From contig CAIYQJ010000155.1 in assembly GCA_903928275.1 (NCBI GenBank), positions 1 through 58,601 on the forward strand: a stretch of 58,601 bases of DNA, in the 5' to 3' direction. The DNA is from an uncultured Chloroflexota bacterium. GTDB taxonomy: Bacteria; Chloroflexota; Limnocylindria; Limnocylindrales; CSP1-4. Below are positions 7,901 through 15,453 of this stretch, piece by piece (the stretch's first letter is position 1; every line of letters begins with the position of its first letter). The notes beneath the pieces are model-generated. The model was not told the DNA's origin, did not search any database, and saw only the letters and a program-made list of their open reading frames with translations. The position numbers and the translations under genes were made by a program.

Positions 7901-8708
7901 GGAGCCGCAGGACCTCGAGCGCCTCCGCATCCCGGACGAGCGTGGGCGCCAGGGCGGCCACCGCCTCGCGCTGCTCATGCGAGAGCGTCGCTTCCGATCC
8001 GAGGGAACCGTCGCCGCGGACCGACCGACGGGCGGCCTTGCGCGCCTCCTTCTCGAGATCGGGGCCGCCGAGCGCCTTGCGGACCTCGCGCGCGTCGCGG
8101 ACGAGGCCGCGCTCGAAGAGCGACGCGAGCGCCGCCGCGTACGTGCCGGGCCCGTGTCCCGCCTCGAACGCGGCGAGGCGCCCATCGGCGAATGCGCGGT
8201 ACGCGGCGGGCGTGACGAGCTCGTCCTTGGCGCGGTTGACGATCGCGACGAAGTCGCCGATGAGGCGCGACGGGTCCTCGCCCCACACGAAGTACCGCAG
8301 GTCAAGCCGGGGCCGGATGGCAAGGAGCAGCAGGCGCTGACCCACCGCGTCGAGGATCTCGATGTCCTCCGGCAGGCCGATCTCCGCGGCGTGGTCCCGC
8401 AGGGTCCGGTACCCGAAGCTGTGGAAGTTCTCGACCGTGAGACGGCCCGCCCGCTCCGCCCCGAGCCGGCGCGCCAGCCGATCCCCGAGCTCAAGCGCCG
8501 CGCGGACGTTGTACGTGAGGACGAGGAGGTTCTCCGGGGCGAGGTCCGGCCGCGTCGCGAGCAGGTGGCGCACCCGCTCGACGATGACCGTGGTCTTGCC
8601 CGTCCCGGCCCCGGCGAGGACCATGAGCGGCCCGCCCGCCCACTCGACGACCTCGCGCTGCTCGGGAGTGAGGTCGATGACGGGTGAGGCGGGGAGAGAG
8701 ACGGTCAT
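4914..8708 (-). CDS. UvrD/PcrA-type helicase fused to an Fe-S PD-(D/E)XK nuclease
   Basis: This 1264-residue superfamily 1 helicase has a C-terminal RecB/AddB-type nuclease, predicted to unwind and resect broken DNA. Walker A is AGAGTGKTT (32-40). VDEFQDAN, GDDDQSIYRFRGA and RLLFVAMTRARQHL are helicase motifs. The C-terminal domain has GRLDRID and VDYKTGK, the PD-(D/E)XK active site. One cysteine near residue 1012 (TCPLRYAF) plus a C-terminal CGRCDYVRIC makes the four-cysteine cluster of AddB-like Fe-S nucleases. I start at the ATG at 8708: it is followed directly by family-like sequence (DLTPEQREVV) and preceded by a GATACT hexamer 9 nt away. An ATG at 8771 would add 21 residues. It heads the operon with the Mre11-like and Rad50-like genes. 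Confidence 0.93.
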   Translation of the reverse strand: MTVSLPASPVIDLTPEQREVVEWAGGPLMVLAGAGTGKTTVIVERVRHLLATRPDLAPENLLVLTYNVRAALELGDRLARRLGAERAGRLTVENFHSFGYRTLRDHAAEIGLPEDIEILDAVGQRLLLLAIRPRLDLRYFVWGEDPSRLIGDFVAIVNRAKDELVTPAAYRAFADGRLAAFEAGHGPGTYAAALASLFERGLVRDAREVRKALGGPDLEKEARKAARRSVRGDGSLGSEATLSHEQREAVAALAPTLVRDAEALEVLRLQEEALVYAAYQDELARRGALDFGEQIQLAIRLLETRPNILRELQRRYRHVLVDEFQDANIAQIRLVELVGRAPDRPDDVVVVGDDDQSIYRFRGASFAAFRQFEDRFSRPPEFAPDRPALPVAIRPLLLNRRSTGRVLSAASRLIAVNPQRLKAGEGPLRPSRPAGDRIELLISRSEEEEAEALVERVRDLFAALPDPVTGPDGRARPRRWSDVAVLYRKHQHRELIVDRLRRAGIPHTVVGGAGLFLQPEIRDVEAALRVLVDPEDSVSFTRVLSAAPWRLDAVEILRVTRAAAFDRRPVFVAAAEIVRSGTLRVDGPPPAAPEAESAGVTSPDPGAEPVSARAATGIVGEAAAPVPPPPARTHREAADAALRVKLERLLGALGDLSARSHRDGPFTILDEYLVRTGVLTDLLALDLPEAQRTALGIARLMRFVADWQRDRPAASLADFVAYLDVYQQMGGDLDLEPGDRGEVDGVQLMTVYQAKGLEYEVVLVPRLVQGQFPDERISAVPIPVDLLRQAPPDEYAVAEERRLLFVAMTRARQHLVLSAIDGDRSRPSRFAAEVAPEGGVSAEGPAPRGPRQPIAPEAGIARWGGGPDDVTVTVLAPASDEAPPLQDEPGAPVPADALAAATVATQARLLRLMPVPVAFERRFALRRRAVELIGALEALAPDDAEGRDAIVTELVAVAGDAAGAAEEQRRNGVDPITLRVLSRHAAAGRSLLELAPLPVAFSHSQLQSYATCPLRYAFEKVYRIPVAVERGYFTFGSAIHDAFEKFIVAKREAAAAGLPEPGRAELHAAFDRAWEAVRPGLGDAGRAAWYEGRSGPALDRFYERELRSTSLAIAVEAGFALEIDAGDGGAPIGFNGRLDRIDRHADGSIEVVDYKTGKPRSQREVDTDDQLSAYAFALREGGVVDPTTGDPLPAPARVTLYFTEEDLALSTTRTDAQLDEYRARLVATALRIRSGDFAATPGWDACGRCDYVRICPNRFREGDL

Positions 8709-8843
8709 CGTGTCGCAAGTATCGGACAGCCGGGTCTCCCCCGGATCACCGGCGGCGCGGAGCCGGGCCATTCGGCCGCCGACGCGCGCCGAGGTGGCCG
8801 CCGACGCGGGGCCGACGGCCCCGTCTCGACCCGCGGCCCGCCG

Positions 8844-10328
8844 TCAGATGCCGGTCTCGGCCCCGATGCGGCCGGCCTTCACCGCCGCCGCCAGCTCGGC
8901 GTGGTCGCGCTCCGCCTGGTCGGCGTAGGACTCGGCGAAGTCGGCCATCGCCCGGCCGAAGACGTCGCCCTTCCCGAGGTAACCCGCGAGGACGAGGGGA
9001 TCGCCGGAGCGGGCGTGCGCCCGCGCCAGGGCGGCCGCGCAGCCGGCCGCGTACGCGCGGAGCTGCGGCGGCGACATGTCGGTGAGGGCGAACGAGCCCT
9101 TCATGTCGCGCAGCTGCCGCCAGTAGAACTCACGGCCACCCGGCCCGCGCGTCCACCCGAGGAAGATGTCGCTCTGGGACTGCATGATCCGCTGGCCGCT
9201 CACGACGCGCTCGCCATGCGTCCGGAACCTGCTCCTGGGGAGGTGCGCTGAGAGCACGGAGAACTGCGCCTCCTTGACCTGGAGGAGCAGCGGATCCGAC
9301 CCGTCCGCGGCGTCGAGCAGCGCCACGAAGCAGCGCGTGCCCACGCTCCCCACGCCCACGACCTTGAGCGCCACGTCCACGGCGTGGTACCGGCCGAGCA
9401 GCTCCTTCCGGTCGCTCACGAGCGTGCGGCGGTACTGGGCGAGCTGCAGCGCGGCGTCATCGAGCGAGGCAAGGTCCGGCCGATGGGTCATGAGCGGCGG
9501 CTGCTCGCGGAGCGCCGACCTGCCGTCGATCGTCGTCACCATGCGGTCGATCGCGGCGATGCCGTCGTGGTGGACGGCGGAGCTCTCGACCTGCTGGAGC
9601 ATCCGCGACACGGAACCACGTGCGTACGACTCGAGCATCGCGTAGTCCAGGCGCGCATACCAGACGCGCAGCGTCTCGAGCTGCGCGAGGGCCCGAACGA
9701 CGTCGCGGTAGATGGCCGTGGCGTTGAGGACCGCATCGCGAGTCACGTCCGGGCGGTGCCCGCGCGTCCTGCCCACGACGACGATGCTCGCGACGAGCCG
9801 CTTCACGTCCCACTCGAACGGCCCCGGGAGCGTCTCGTCGAAGTCATTGACATCGAACAGCAGGTCGCGCTCGGGCGACGCGTAGAAGCCGAAGTTGGAG
9901 ACGTGCGCATCTCCGGCGAGCTGGACGATCGCCTGCGTGCGCGGCGTGGTCGCGAGGTCGGACGCCATGACGTTCGCGGAGCCGCGGAAGAACCCGAATG
10001 GCGACGCGAGCATCCGGCCGTACCGGATCGGCAGCAGGTCGGTGATCCGGCTCTTGCCCTGCTCCTCGAGCTGGGCGATCGGGTCGGGGCGGTCCGGCGC
10101 AGGCTTCCACGCCGCGTGCGACTCGCGCGGGACAGCGTCCCGCATCTCCCGGCCCCGGTCATACCGGGCGGCGCGGGCCTTGTCGGACCGGAAGGCGAGG
10201 ATCCGCGGTGCCTCCTGGTCGGCCAGGCTGCCGATGAGTCGGGCATGGGTCGGGCGGGACGCGGCGGGGCGTGCCGGGGCCGAGGGTGACGCACTCGGGC
10301 GAGGAGGTGTCGGGCGAGAAGCAGGCAT
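8844..10328 (-). CDS. DUF2252 family protein
   Basis: This 494-residue protein belongs to the DUF2252 family, which has a distant kinase-like look but no established reaction. Diagnostic stretches are QLAGDAHVSNFG, LLFDVNDFDETL and the nearby EWDVKRLVAS, then a C-terminal LVLAGYLGKGDVFG. The first 30 or so residues are Pro/Ser/Ala-rich and probably disordered. The start codon at 10328 has no Shine-Dalgarno sequence but does have a TATCGT hexamer 6 nt upstream, suggesting a leaderless mRNA. It precedes the helicase operon on the same strand with a gap of about 135 bp, so it could be co-transcribed. Confidence 0.88.
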   Translation of the reverse strand: MPASRPTPPRPSASPSAPARPAASRPTHARLIGSLADQEAPRILAFRSDKARAARYDRGREMRDAVPRESHAAWKPAPDRPDPIAQLEEQGKSRITDLLPIRYGRMLASPFGFFRGSANVMASDLATTPRTQAIVQLAGDAHVSNFGFYASPERDLLFDVNDFDETLPGPFEWDVKRLVASIVVVGRTRGHRPDVTRDAVLNATAIYRDVVRALAQLETLRVWYARLDYAMLESYARGSVSRMLQQVESSAVHHDGIAAIDRMVTTIDGRSALREQPPLMTHRPDLASLDDAALQLAQYRRTLVSDRKELLGRYHAVDVALKVVGVGSVGTRCFVALLDAADGSDPLLLQVKEAQFSVLSAHLPRSRFRTHGERVVSGQRIMQSQSDIFLGWTRGPGGREFYWRQLRDMKGSFALTDMSPPQLRAYAAGCAAALARAHARSGDPLVLAGYLGKGDVFGRAMADFAESYADQAERDHAELAAAVKAGRIGAETGI

Positions 10329-10334
10329 GACCGA

Positions 10335-10340
10335 ACGATA
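10335..10340 (-). promoter_or_regulatory. -10 hexamer TATCGT of a probable leaderless promoter (DUF2252 gene)
   Basis: Reads TATCGT on the minus strand, 6 nt before the start codon at 10328. No ribosome binding site lies between. Confidence 0.5.
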
Positions 10341-10526
10341 GCGGACGGCGCGGGCGGCCGACAGGCGCCCCGCGGGGCGGTCGTCGTGGGCGGCGGGGAC
10401 GGCCGTCGGGAGGAGCGGCGGAGGCGGCGACCGACCAGACGCGGTAGCGTGGCAGACGCGCTGGCGGCCCGTCCGAGAAGGGCGGCGGCGCGGCTCACGA
10501 CGTCACGGGAGGTGAGGGACGGGCTC

Positions 10527-11030
10527 ATGGGATCGCCGTACGCCGCGCCCGATACGGCACGCATCCGCGTCCTCGCGTGCGGCGAACCCGAACGGGGCGA
10601 CGACGCGGTCGCGCTCGCGGCGGTCGCGGCCCTGCCGGAGGCGATCCTCGGGCGCGTCGAGATCGTGAGGTGCGGCCAGCTCGAGGTGGACCACCTGCTC
10701 GACGTGCCGGAGGGTGCCCCATGCATCGTCCTCGACGCCGCGGTGGGCGTCGCACCGGGCGAGGTCGTCACGCTGTCGCTCGCGGACGTCGCCGCGCGGT
10801 CCGGCGGCGGCGCGCCGCGCTCGTCCCACACGCTGCGCCCCGACCAGGTGATCGCGCTCGCTGCCGCGCTGCGCGGCGCGCCGCCGGAGGGCGTGTTCGT
10901 GGGGATCGGCGGCGCGGCGTTCGAGCTGCGGACGGGCCTGTCACCGGCCGTGCGGGCCGGGCTCCCGCGGCTGGTGGAGCGCCTCGTCGCGGAGATCGAA
11001 CGGCTCGCACCCGGGTCGCCGGGCCGGTAG
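10527..11030 (+). CDS. [NiFe] hydrogenase maturation protease
   Basis: This 167-residue HybD/HycI-type endopeptidase is predicted to clip the C-terminal tail of the hydrogenase large subunit after nickel insertion. The N-terminal CGEPERGDDA corresponds to the family motif GxGNPxxGDDGxG. Later VLDAAVG, SSHTLRPDQV and VFVGIGG follow the family order, the His in SSHT being a likely nickel ligand. The ATG at 10527 is chosen because the family motif begins 16 residues later and a GGGAGGTGAG lies at 10507-10516; the longer open frame is Arg-rich noise. The likely substrate is encoded 4.4 kb downstream. The two vapBC-like genes lie between it and the hydrogenase operon. Confidence 0.85.
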   Translation: MGSPYAAPDTARIRVLACGEPERGDDAVALAAVAALPEAILGRVEIVRCGQLEVDHLLDVPEGAPCIVLDAAVGVAPGEVVTLSLADVAARSGGGAPRSSHTLRPDQVIALAAALRGAPPEGVFVGIGGAAFELRTGLSPAVRAGLPRLVERLVAEIERLAPGSPGR

Positions 11031-11159
11031 GGTCACCGGCGGCCACATCGGCGCGGCGGGTCGGGCGAACGGGTCGGGCGGCCTACGCGTCCGTGGTGCT
11101 GCGACTGCGTGCGCGCGAGCGTGGGCGGACCGTCGACGTCTCGGGCGGTCCTGTCACCC

Positions 11160-11558
11160 TCAGGAAGCCGGCGTGACCGGCGCGAGCCCCGCACCCGCGA
11201 GATCGGCGTCGTAGGCGAACGCACGCCCGATCCCGAGGCGCGCCGCGAAGAGGAGCGTCACGCGGTCCACGAGGCTGGTCCCACCCCCGACTCGCCGGAG
11301 GTCCCCGAGGGCCGCGTCGTGCAGCGGCCGATCGACCATCTCGACGCGGATCGCGGGCAGCAGCTCGTCCACGAGCGCGGCGACGGCGTCCGCGCAGAGT
11401 CGGGATCGGACGAGCGCCGCGCTCTCGATCACGACGTACGTGTGGGCCACCAGATCCTCGTCGTCCGGGTTCGTCCAGAAGGCGACCGCCTCCGCGTGGT
11501 GCGCGTCTCGGCGATCGAGCAGGGCGAAGAGCGCGCTCGTGTCCACGACGACGCTCAC
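11160..11558 (-). CDS. PIN-domain ribonuclease toxin (VapC-like)
   Basis: This 132-residue PIN-domain protein is a probable metal-dependent RNase toxin of a VapBC pair. Acidic residues expected in the PIN site appear in VVDTSALFALLD near the start, in VVIESAAL, in SLVDRVT and near the C terminus in AYDADLAG. The ATG overlaps the stop of the upstream ribbon-helix-helix gene by 4 bp (ATGA at 11555-11558), the normal antitoxin-first order. No signal peptide is seen, so it should act in the cytoplasm. The target RNA cannot be told from sequence. Confidence 0.85.
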   Translation of the reverse strand: MSVVVDTSALFALLDRRDAHHAEAVAFWTNPDDEDLVAHTYVVIESAALVRSRLCADAVAALVDELLPAIRVEMVDRPLHDAALGDLRRVGGGTSLVDRVTLLFAARLGIGRAFAYDADLAGAGLAPVTPAS

Positions 11559-11797
11559 CAGGTGACCTCGCCGAGGAGCTCGTCGTGGCGCTCGGAGATG
11601 TCACTCCGCCCGGAATCGAACGACCCGAGCACGATGAGTGACCGGCGCCGGGCTGCCCGACGCGCCTCGAGCTCATCCGGGAACGTGGCGTCCACCGCCT
11701 GGCGCACGAGCGAGCCCACGCTGACGTGCCGGCGCGCGGCCTCGCGGGCCAGGCGCGCGTGCTGGGAATCGGTCAGGCCGATCGGGATGCGTCGCAC
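11555..11797 (-). CDS. Ribbon-helix-helix antitoxin (VapB-like)
   Basis: This 80-residue protein has an N-terminal ribbon-helix-helix fold (RRIPIGLTDSQHARLA followed by VSVGSLVRQAVDATF). The C-terminal half should wrap the PIN toxin. The start is the GTG at 11797. No Shine-Dalgarno sequence is present, but TATCGT lies 6 nt upstream, so the message is probably leaderless. Two 8-bp operator copies overlap and flank that hexamer, fitting autorepression by the antitoxin or the complex. It is the first gene of a two-gene operon with the PIN toxin. Confidence 0.82.
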   Translation of the reverse strand: MRRIPIGLTDSQHARLAREAARRHVSVGSLVRQAVDATFPDELEARRAARRRSLIVLGSFDSGRSDISERHDELLGEVTW

Positions 11798-11803
11798 GGC
11801 AAG

Positions 11804-11833
11804 ACGATATCACATGGGACACTCTCGATATCA
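11804..11833 (-). promoter_or_regulatory. Autoregulatory operator and -10 of the VapBC-like operon
   Basis: CGATATCA occurs twice, at 11805-11812 and 11826-11833, exactly 21 bp (two helical turns) apart. The core GATATC is itself palindromic. The promoter-proximal copy overlaps the minus-strand hexamer TATCGT (11804-11809) placed 6 nt before the antitoxin GTG, so bound repressor would block RNA polymerase. Confidence 0.6.
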
Positions 11834-11983
11834 GCCTGGTCTCGACGGCAGGGGTCGAGCGTACGCGTCCTCGATCGCCTGGCAACCATCGGGCGACCAC
11901 CCCGGGATGACCCGCGCCTGTCCGGGCCATCGGACCCGGCGGGCGGCATCGTTCGGCCCTCGCGGCGGGAGACGCGCGGCTCG

Positions 11984-11989
11984 TAGCCT
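11984..11989 (+). promoter_or_regulatory. -10 hexamer TAGCCT, hydrogenase operon
   Basis: TAGCCT lies 7 nt before the ATG at 11997, with no ribosome binding site between. It is the only promoter-like element seen directly ahead of the hydrogenase operon. Confidence 0.5.
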
Positions 11990-11996
11990 CCGCGCC

Positions 11997-12479
11997 ATGG
12001 GAGACACGGCGGCGCTCGTCGCGGCGCTCAACGCGACATGGTTCGGATCAGGACTGCCTCCGGCCGCGCAGACGCGCCTCGCGGAGCTCGCCCACGAGGA
12101 GGAGTATCCCGGTGGCACGGTCCTCCTGACGGAGGGCGAGGTCGCCGAGGACGTGGGCATCGTCCTCAAGGGACGCATCGCGCTCCGGACGCTCGTCCCC
12201 GAGCGCGGCATGGTCACGATCCTCACGATCGAGCCCGGCGACATCTGGGGCTGGTCCGCCATCGTGCCGCCATTCCGCGGCACATCCACCGTGGTGACGA
12301 TCGAGCCCACGACGTCCGTCGTCTTCGAGGGCGCGGCATTGCGCATCGCGCTCCGCGAGGACAGCGTGCTCGCATCGGCCATCTACCCGCGGATCCTCGT
12401 GGCGGTCTCGCGCCGCCTCGCGGCTTCGCGGCTCCAGCTCCTCGACCTCTTCGCGCACGACGCGACGGCCGGGGCCTGA
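11997..12479 (+). CDS. Cyclic-nucleotide-binding-domain protein without a DNA-binding domain
   Basis: This 160-residue protein covers only the effector half of a Crp/Fnr regulator. It has the beta-roll (GGTVLLTEGEVAEDVGIVLKG, then RGMVTILTIEPGDIWGW) and the long helix (AAVSRRLAASRLQLLDLF-like region), then stops. No helix-turn-helix follows. It heads the hydrogenase operon, 20 bp before the beta-gamma subunit. It may bind a nucleotide or sense redox state and act through protein contact rather than DNA. CNBD proteins next to group 3b hydrogenase genes are known in general. The start follows from the leaderless TAGCCT arrangement. Confidence 0.8.
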   Translation: MGDTAALVAALNATWFGSGLPPAAQTRLAELAHEEEYPGGTVLLTEGEVAEDVGIVLKGRIALRTLVPERGMVTILTIEPGDIWGWSAIVPPFRGTSTVVTIEPTTSVVFEGAALRIALREDSVLASAIYPRILVAVSRRLAASRLQLLDLFAHDATAGA

Positions 12480-12499
12480 CCGCGGCCGGAGGTCATCCC

Positions 12500-14497
12500 G
12501 TGATCACAGCCGAGCTCACGCGTCCCGAGCGCACGACCACGGCGGGCCGGTGGTATCTCGAACGGTCCGGCCTCGAGACGCTCGTCGCTGCGCTCCGCGC
12601 CGACGGGCGCACGGTCATCGGGCCCACCGTCGCGGACGGGGCCATCGTGTACGACGAGATCCGCGCGTCGTCGGACCTGCCGCACGGCGTCGGCGACGTC
12701 CAGGCTGCCGGCAAGTACCGTCTGACCACCCGGGAAGACGCTCGCGCCTTCGGGTACGTCGTGGGTCCCACGAGCTGGAAGCGCTGGGTCTTTCCCCCGC
12801 TCGTCGAGCTGAACACGGGGATGCGCGCCGGCCACCGCGTGGAGTTCACGCCCACGCGGCCGGACCCCACGCGGCTCGCGTTCATCGGCGTGCGCGCGTG
12901 CGAGATCGCCGCGTTCGACGCCCAGGACCGCGTCCTCGACTCGGGCCATTTCCGCGATGCCGACTACGCTGCGCGCCGGAAGGCGGCGTTCATCGTCGCC
13001 GTCCAGTGCACCACGGCCGAGTCCACCTGCTTCTGCACGTCGATGGGCACGGGTCCGGAGGTCGAGCACGGGTTCGACCTGGCGCTCACCGAGCTCGACG
13101 ACGGGTTCCTCGTCGACGTCGGGTCGCCGGCCGGGTTGGAGCTCGTCCAGGGCGCGCTGGCCGGTTCCATGCGACCGGCGACGCCCGTCGAGGTCTACAC
13201 GGCAGCCGCGGATGTCGCCGCGACGCGTGCGCGCATCGGCGACCCGCTGCCGGCCGCCGGCCTCCACGACCGGCTGCTGGCGCAGCTCGATCACCCACGC
13301 TGGGCCCAGGTCGCGGAGCGCTGCATCACCTGCGGCAACTGCACGCTGGCATGCCCCACGTGCTTCTGCACGAGCGTGATCCAGACGACGGACATCGAGG
13401 GGAACGCGGCGACGAACGAGCGGGCCTGGGACAGCTGCTTCAGCCCGGGGTTCGCGCGCGTCGCCGGCGGCTCGTTCCGGACTCGTCCCCGCGACCGCTA
13501 CCGGCAGTGGCTCACGCACAAGTTCGGCACGTGGTGGGACCAGTTCGGAACCAGCGGCTGCACCGGCTGCGGGCGGTGCATCACGTGGTGCCCGGTGGGC
13601 ATCGACGTGCGCGAGGAGCTCATGGCGATCGCGCCGCCCGTCGCGCTCTCGCCCGAGCCCGCGCGCGTGGAGCCGGTGGCCGCGAGCTTCGACGACTTCG
13701 TCGTGGCGCAGGTCGTCGGTACACGCCAGGAGACCGCCGACACGGTCACGCTCACGCTCTCGGGCGCCGACCCTGCCTTCTCCAAGGGCAGCCTAGGCCA
13801 GTTCGCGATGGTCGCCATCCCGGGCTTCCCGCCGCTGCCCATCTCGATCAGCCGGTTCACGGTCGACGGCATCGAGCTCACGATCCGCGGAGCGGGTCCC
13901 GCCACCAAGGCGATGTGTGCGCTGAAGATCGGCGACCAGCTCGGCCTGCGCGGACCGCTGGGCAACAACTGGCCGCTCGACCGCGCCGTGGGGCGCGACC
14001 TCGTCATCGTCACCGGCGGCATCGGCCTCGCACCTCTCCGGCCGGTCATCCACGCCCTGGCCGCGGATCGCCGCCGGTTCGGCGACGTTCGCCTCTACTA
14101 CGGGGCGCGCACGCCAGCGGACATCCTGTACCACGAGGAGATGCGTGCCTGGGCGTCGCGCGGCGGCATCGAGGTGAACCTCACCGTGGACCGCGCCGGG
14201 CCCGAGTGGGACGGCAACGTGGGCGTCGTCACCCAGCTCTTCGACCACGCGACGTGGGAGGGCGCGAACGTGGTGGCGTTCGTCTGCGGTCCCGAGCGGA
14301 TGATGCAGGCGACCGCGAACACGCTCGCTGGCCGCGGGGTCACCAACTCCCGCATCTTCGTCACGCTCGAGCGGCACATGGAGTGCGGCATCGGCCTCTG
14401 CGGGCACTGCCAGATGGGCAAGTACTTCGTCTGCCGGGACGGCCCCGTCTTCTCGCTCGCGCAGCTCGGCGACATCTTCGGCCGGGAGGGCATCTGA
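12500..14497 (+). CDS. Group 3b [NiFe] hydrogenase electron-transfer subunit, beta and gamma fused
   Basis: This 665-residue fusion joins the Fe-S beta subunit (HydB/HyhB) and the flavin gamma subunit (HydG/HyhG), which are normally separate. The beta part has cysteine clusters CITCGNC...C near residue 275 and GCTGCGRCITWCP near 354 for 4Fe-4S centres. From about residue 390 a ferredoxin-reductase fold follows, with GQFAMV and ITGGIGLAP-like (VTGGIGLAPLRPV) FAD and NAD(P) motifs, then VCGPERMM. A C-terminal [2Fe-2S] motif CGIGLCGHCQMGKYFVC begins near residue 629. The role is electron transfer between NAD(P)H and the hydrogenase core. The GTG at 12500 has GGAGGT 6 nt upstream. Its stop overlaps the small-subunit ATG (TGATG). 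Confidence 0.9.
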   Translation: MITAELTRPERTTTAGRWYLERSGLETLVAALRADGRTVIGPTVADGAIVYDEIRASSDLPHGVGDVQAAGKYRLTTREDARAFGYVVGPTSWKRWVFPPLVELNTGMRAGHRVEFTPTRPDPTRLAFIGVRACEIAAFDAQDRVLDSGHFRDADYAARRKAAFIVAVQCTTAESTCFCTSMGTGPEVEHGFDLALTELDDGFLVDVGSPAGLELVQGALAGSMRPATPVEVYTAAADVAATRARIGDPLPAAGLHDRLLAQLDHPRWAQVAERCITCGNCTLACPTCFCTSVIQTTDIEGNAATNERAWDSCFSPGFARVAGGSFRTRPRDRYRQWLTHKFGTWWDQFGTSGCTGCGRCITWCPVGIDVREELMAIAPPVALSPEPARVEPVAASFDDFVVAQVVGTRQETADTVTLTLSGADPAFSKGSLGQFAMVAIPGFPPLPISISRFTVDGIELTIRGAGPATKAMCALKIGDQLGLRGPLGNNWPLDRAVGRDLVIVTGGIGLAPLRPVIHALAADRRRFGDVRLYYGARTPADILYHEEMRAWASRGGIEVNLTVDRAGPEWDGNVGVVTQLFDHATWEGANVVAFVCGPERMMQATANTLAGRGVTNSRIFVTLERHMECGIGLCGHCQMGKYFVCRDGPVFSLAQLGDIFGREGI

Positions 14498-15453
14498 TGG
14501 CTCCCGAGATCACCGCTTCCGTGGAGCACGGCCGCACCGGCCACGGCGGCTCGCCGCATCCACGCGTCGGCGTCGTGAAGTTCGCGTCGTGCGACGGGTG
14601 CCAGCTCACGATCCTGGACCTCGAAGACCGGCTCCTGGAGATCACGGAGCACTTCGAGATCATCGACTTCCCGGAGGCGAGCTCATCCCGGTCGAGCGGC
14701 CCGTTCGACGTCCTCTTCATCGAGGGCTCCGTGAGCACGCCCGACCATCTCCGCCGCATCGGGGAGCTGCGCAAGCAGACGCGCGTCCTCGCCACGATCG
14801 GCGCGTGCGCCACGTCCGGCGGGATCCAGGCGCTGCGCAACTGGGCGGACCACGACGCGTACCGGTCGGCGGTCTACCCGAGGCCGGAGTTCGTCGAGTC
14901 GCTCGCCCGCTCCACGCCGATCTCGGAGCACGTGCCGGTCGACTTCGAGCTCCGCGGCTGCCCGATCAGTCCCGACCAGCTCGTCGAGCTGCTCACCGCG
15001 CTCGCCACCGGCCGCCGGCCGCAACTCCGCGACGAGGCGGTGTGCATGGAGTGCAAGCGCCGCGGGGTCGTCTGCGTCATGAGCGCCCAGGGGATGCCGT
15101 GTCTGGGCCAGGTCACGCAGACCGGCTGCGGCGCCATCTGCCCGCGGATGGGCCGCGGGTGCTACGGATGCTTCGGCCCGCGCGAGCAGGCGAACGCCGC
15201 TGGGCTCGCGCGCTACCTGCAGGCGTCGGGCGATCGGTCCGCGGAGGACGTGGGCCAGCTCTTCGCCGGCTTCACCGCGTACGCGGAGCCGTTCCGCAGC
15301 ACGATCACCGACCTCGGCGGGACGCGCGGCGCACGCAGGTCGGGCGGCGGAGGCGGCGGAGCGGCCGGGCGGGGTGGCCCCGGCGCCGCCGGAAGAGCCT
15401 CGTATCTCCCGGCCAAGCCGCGGATGGAGGGCTTCGACGATGACGGCCACTGA
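14497..15453 (+). CDS. hydD: [NiFe] hydrogenase small (delta) subunit
   Basis: This 318-residue small subunit carries the Fe-S clusters that connect the NiFe site to the beta-gamma subunit. Proximal-cluster ligands begin with CDGC at residues 32-35, followed by GACATSGG, RGCPI and a cysteine-rich stretch (CMECKRRGVVCV, GCGAICP, CYGCFGP). No Tat signal is present, so it is a cytoplasmic enzyme, as expected for group 3. The C terminus has an unusual Gly/Ala-rich run (residues about 277-297) before a short conserved-looking tail. It overlaps the preceding gene by 1 bp and the next by 14 bp. Confidence 0.92.
   Translation: MAPEITASVEHGRTGHGGSPHPRVGVVKFASCDGCQLTILDLEDRLLEITEHFEIIDFPEASSSRSSGPFDVLFIEGSVSTPDHLRRIGELRKQTRVLATIGACATSGGIQALRNWADHDAYRSAVYPRPEFVESLARSTPISEHVPVDFELRGCPISPDQLVELLTALATGRRPQLRDEAVCMECKRRGVVCVMSAQGMPCLGQVTQTGCGAICPRMGRGCYGCFGPREQANAAGLARYLQASGDRSAEDVGQLFAGFTAYAEPFRSTITDLGGTRGARRSGGGGGGAAGRGGPGAAGRASYLPAKPRMEGFDDDGH

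Noticed and set aside
10386..10526. Longer N terminus for the hydrogenase maturation protease
   Set aside because: The 47 upstream residues are Arg-rich and unlike the family. The ATG at 10527 has a good ribosome binding site.
12038..12499. Longer N terminus for the fused hydrogenase subunit
   Set aside because: It overlaps the CNBD gene in a different frame. The GTG at 12500 has GGAGGT at the right distance.
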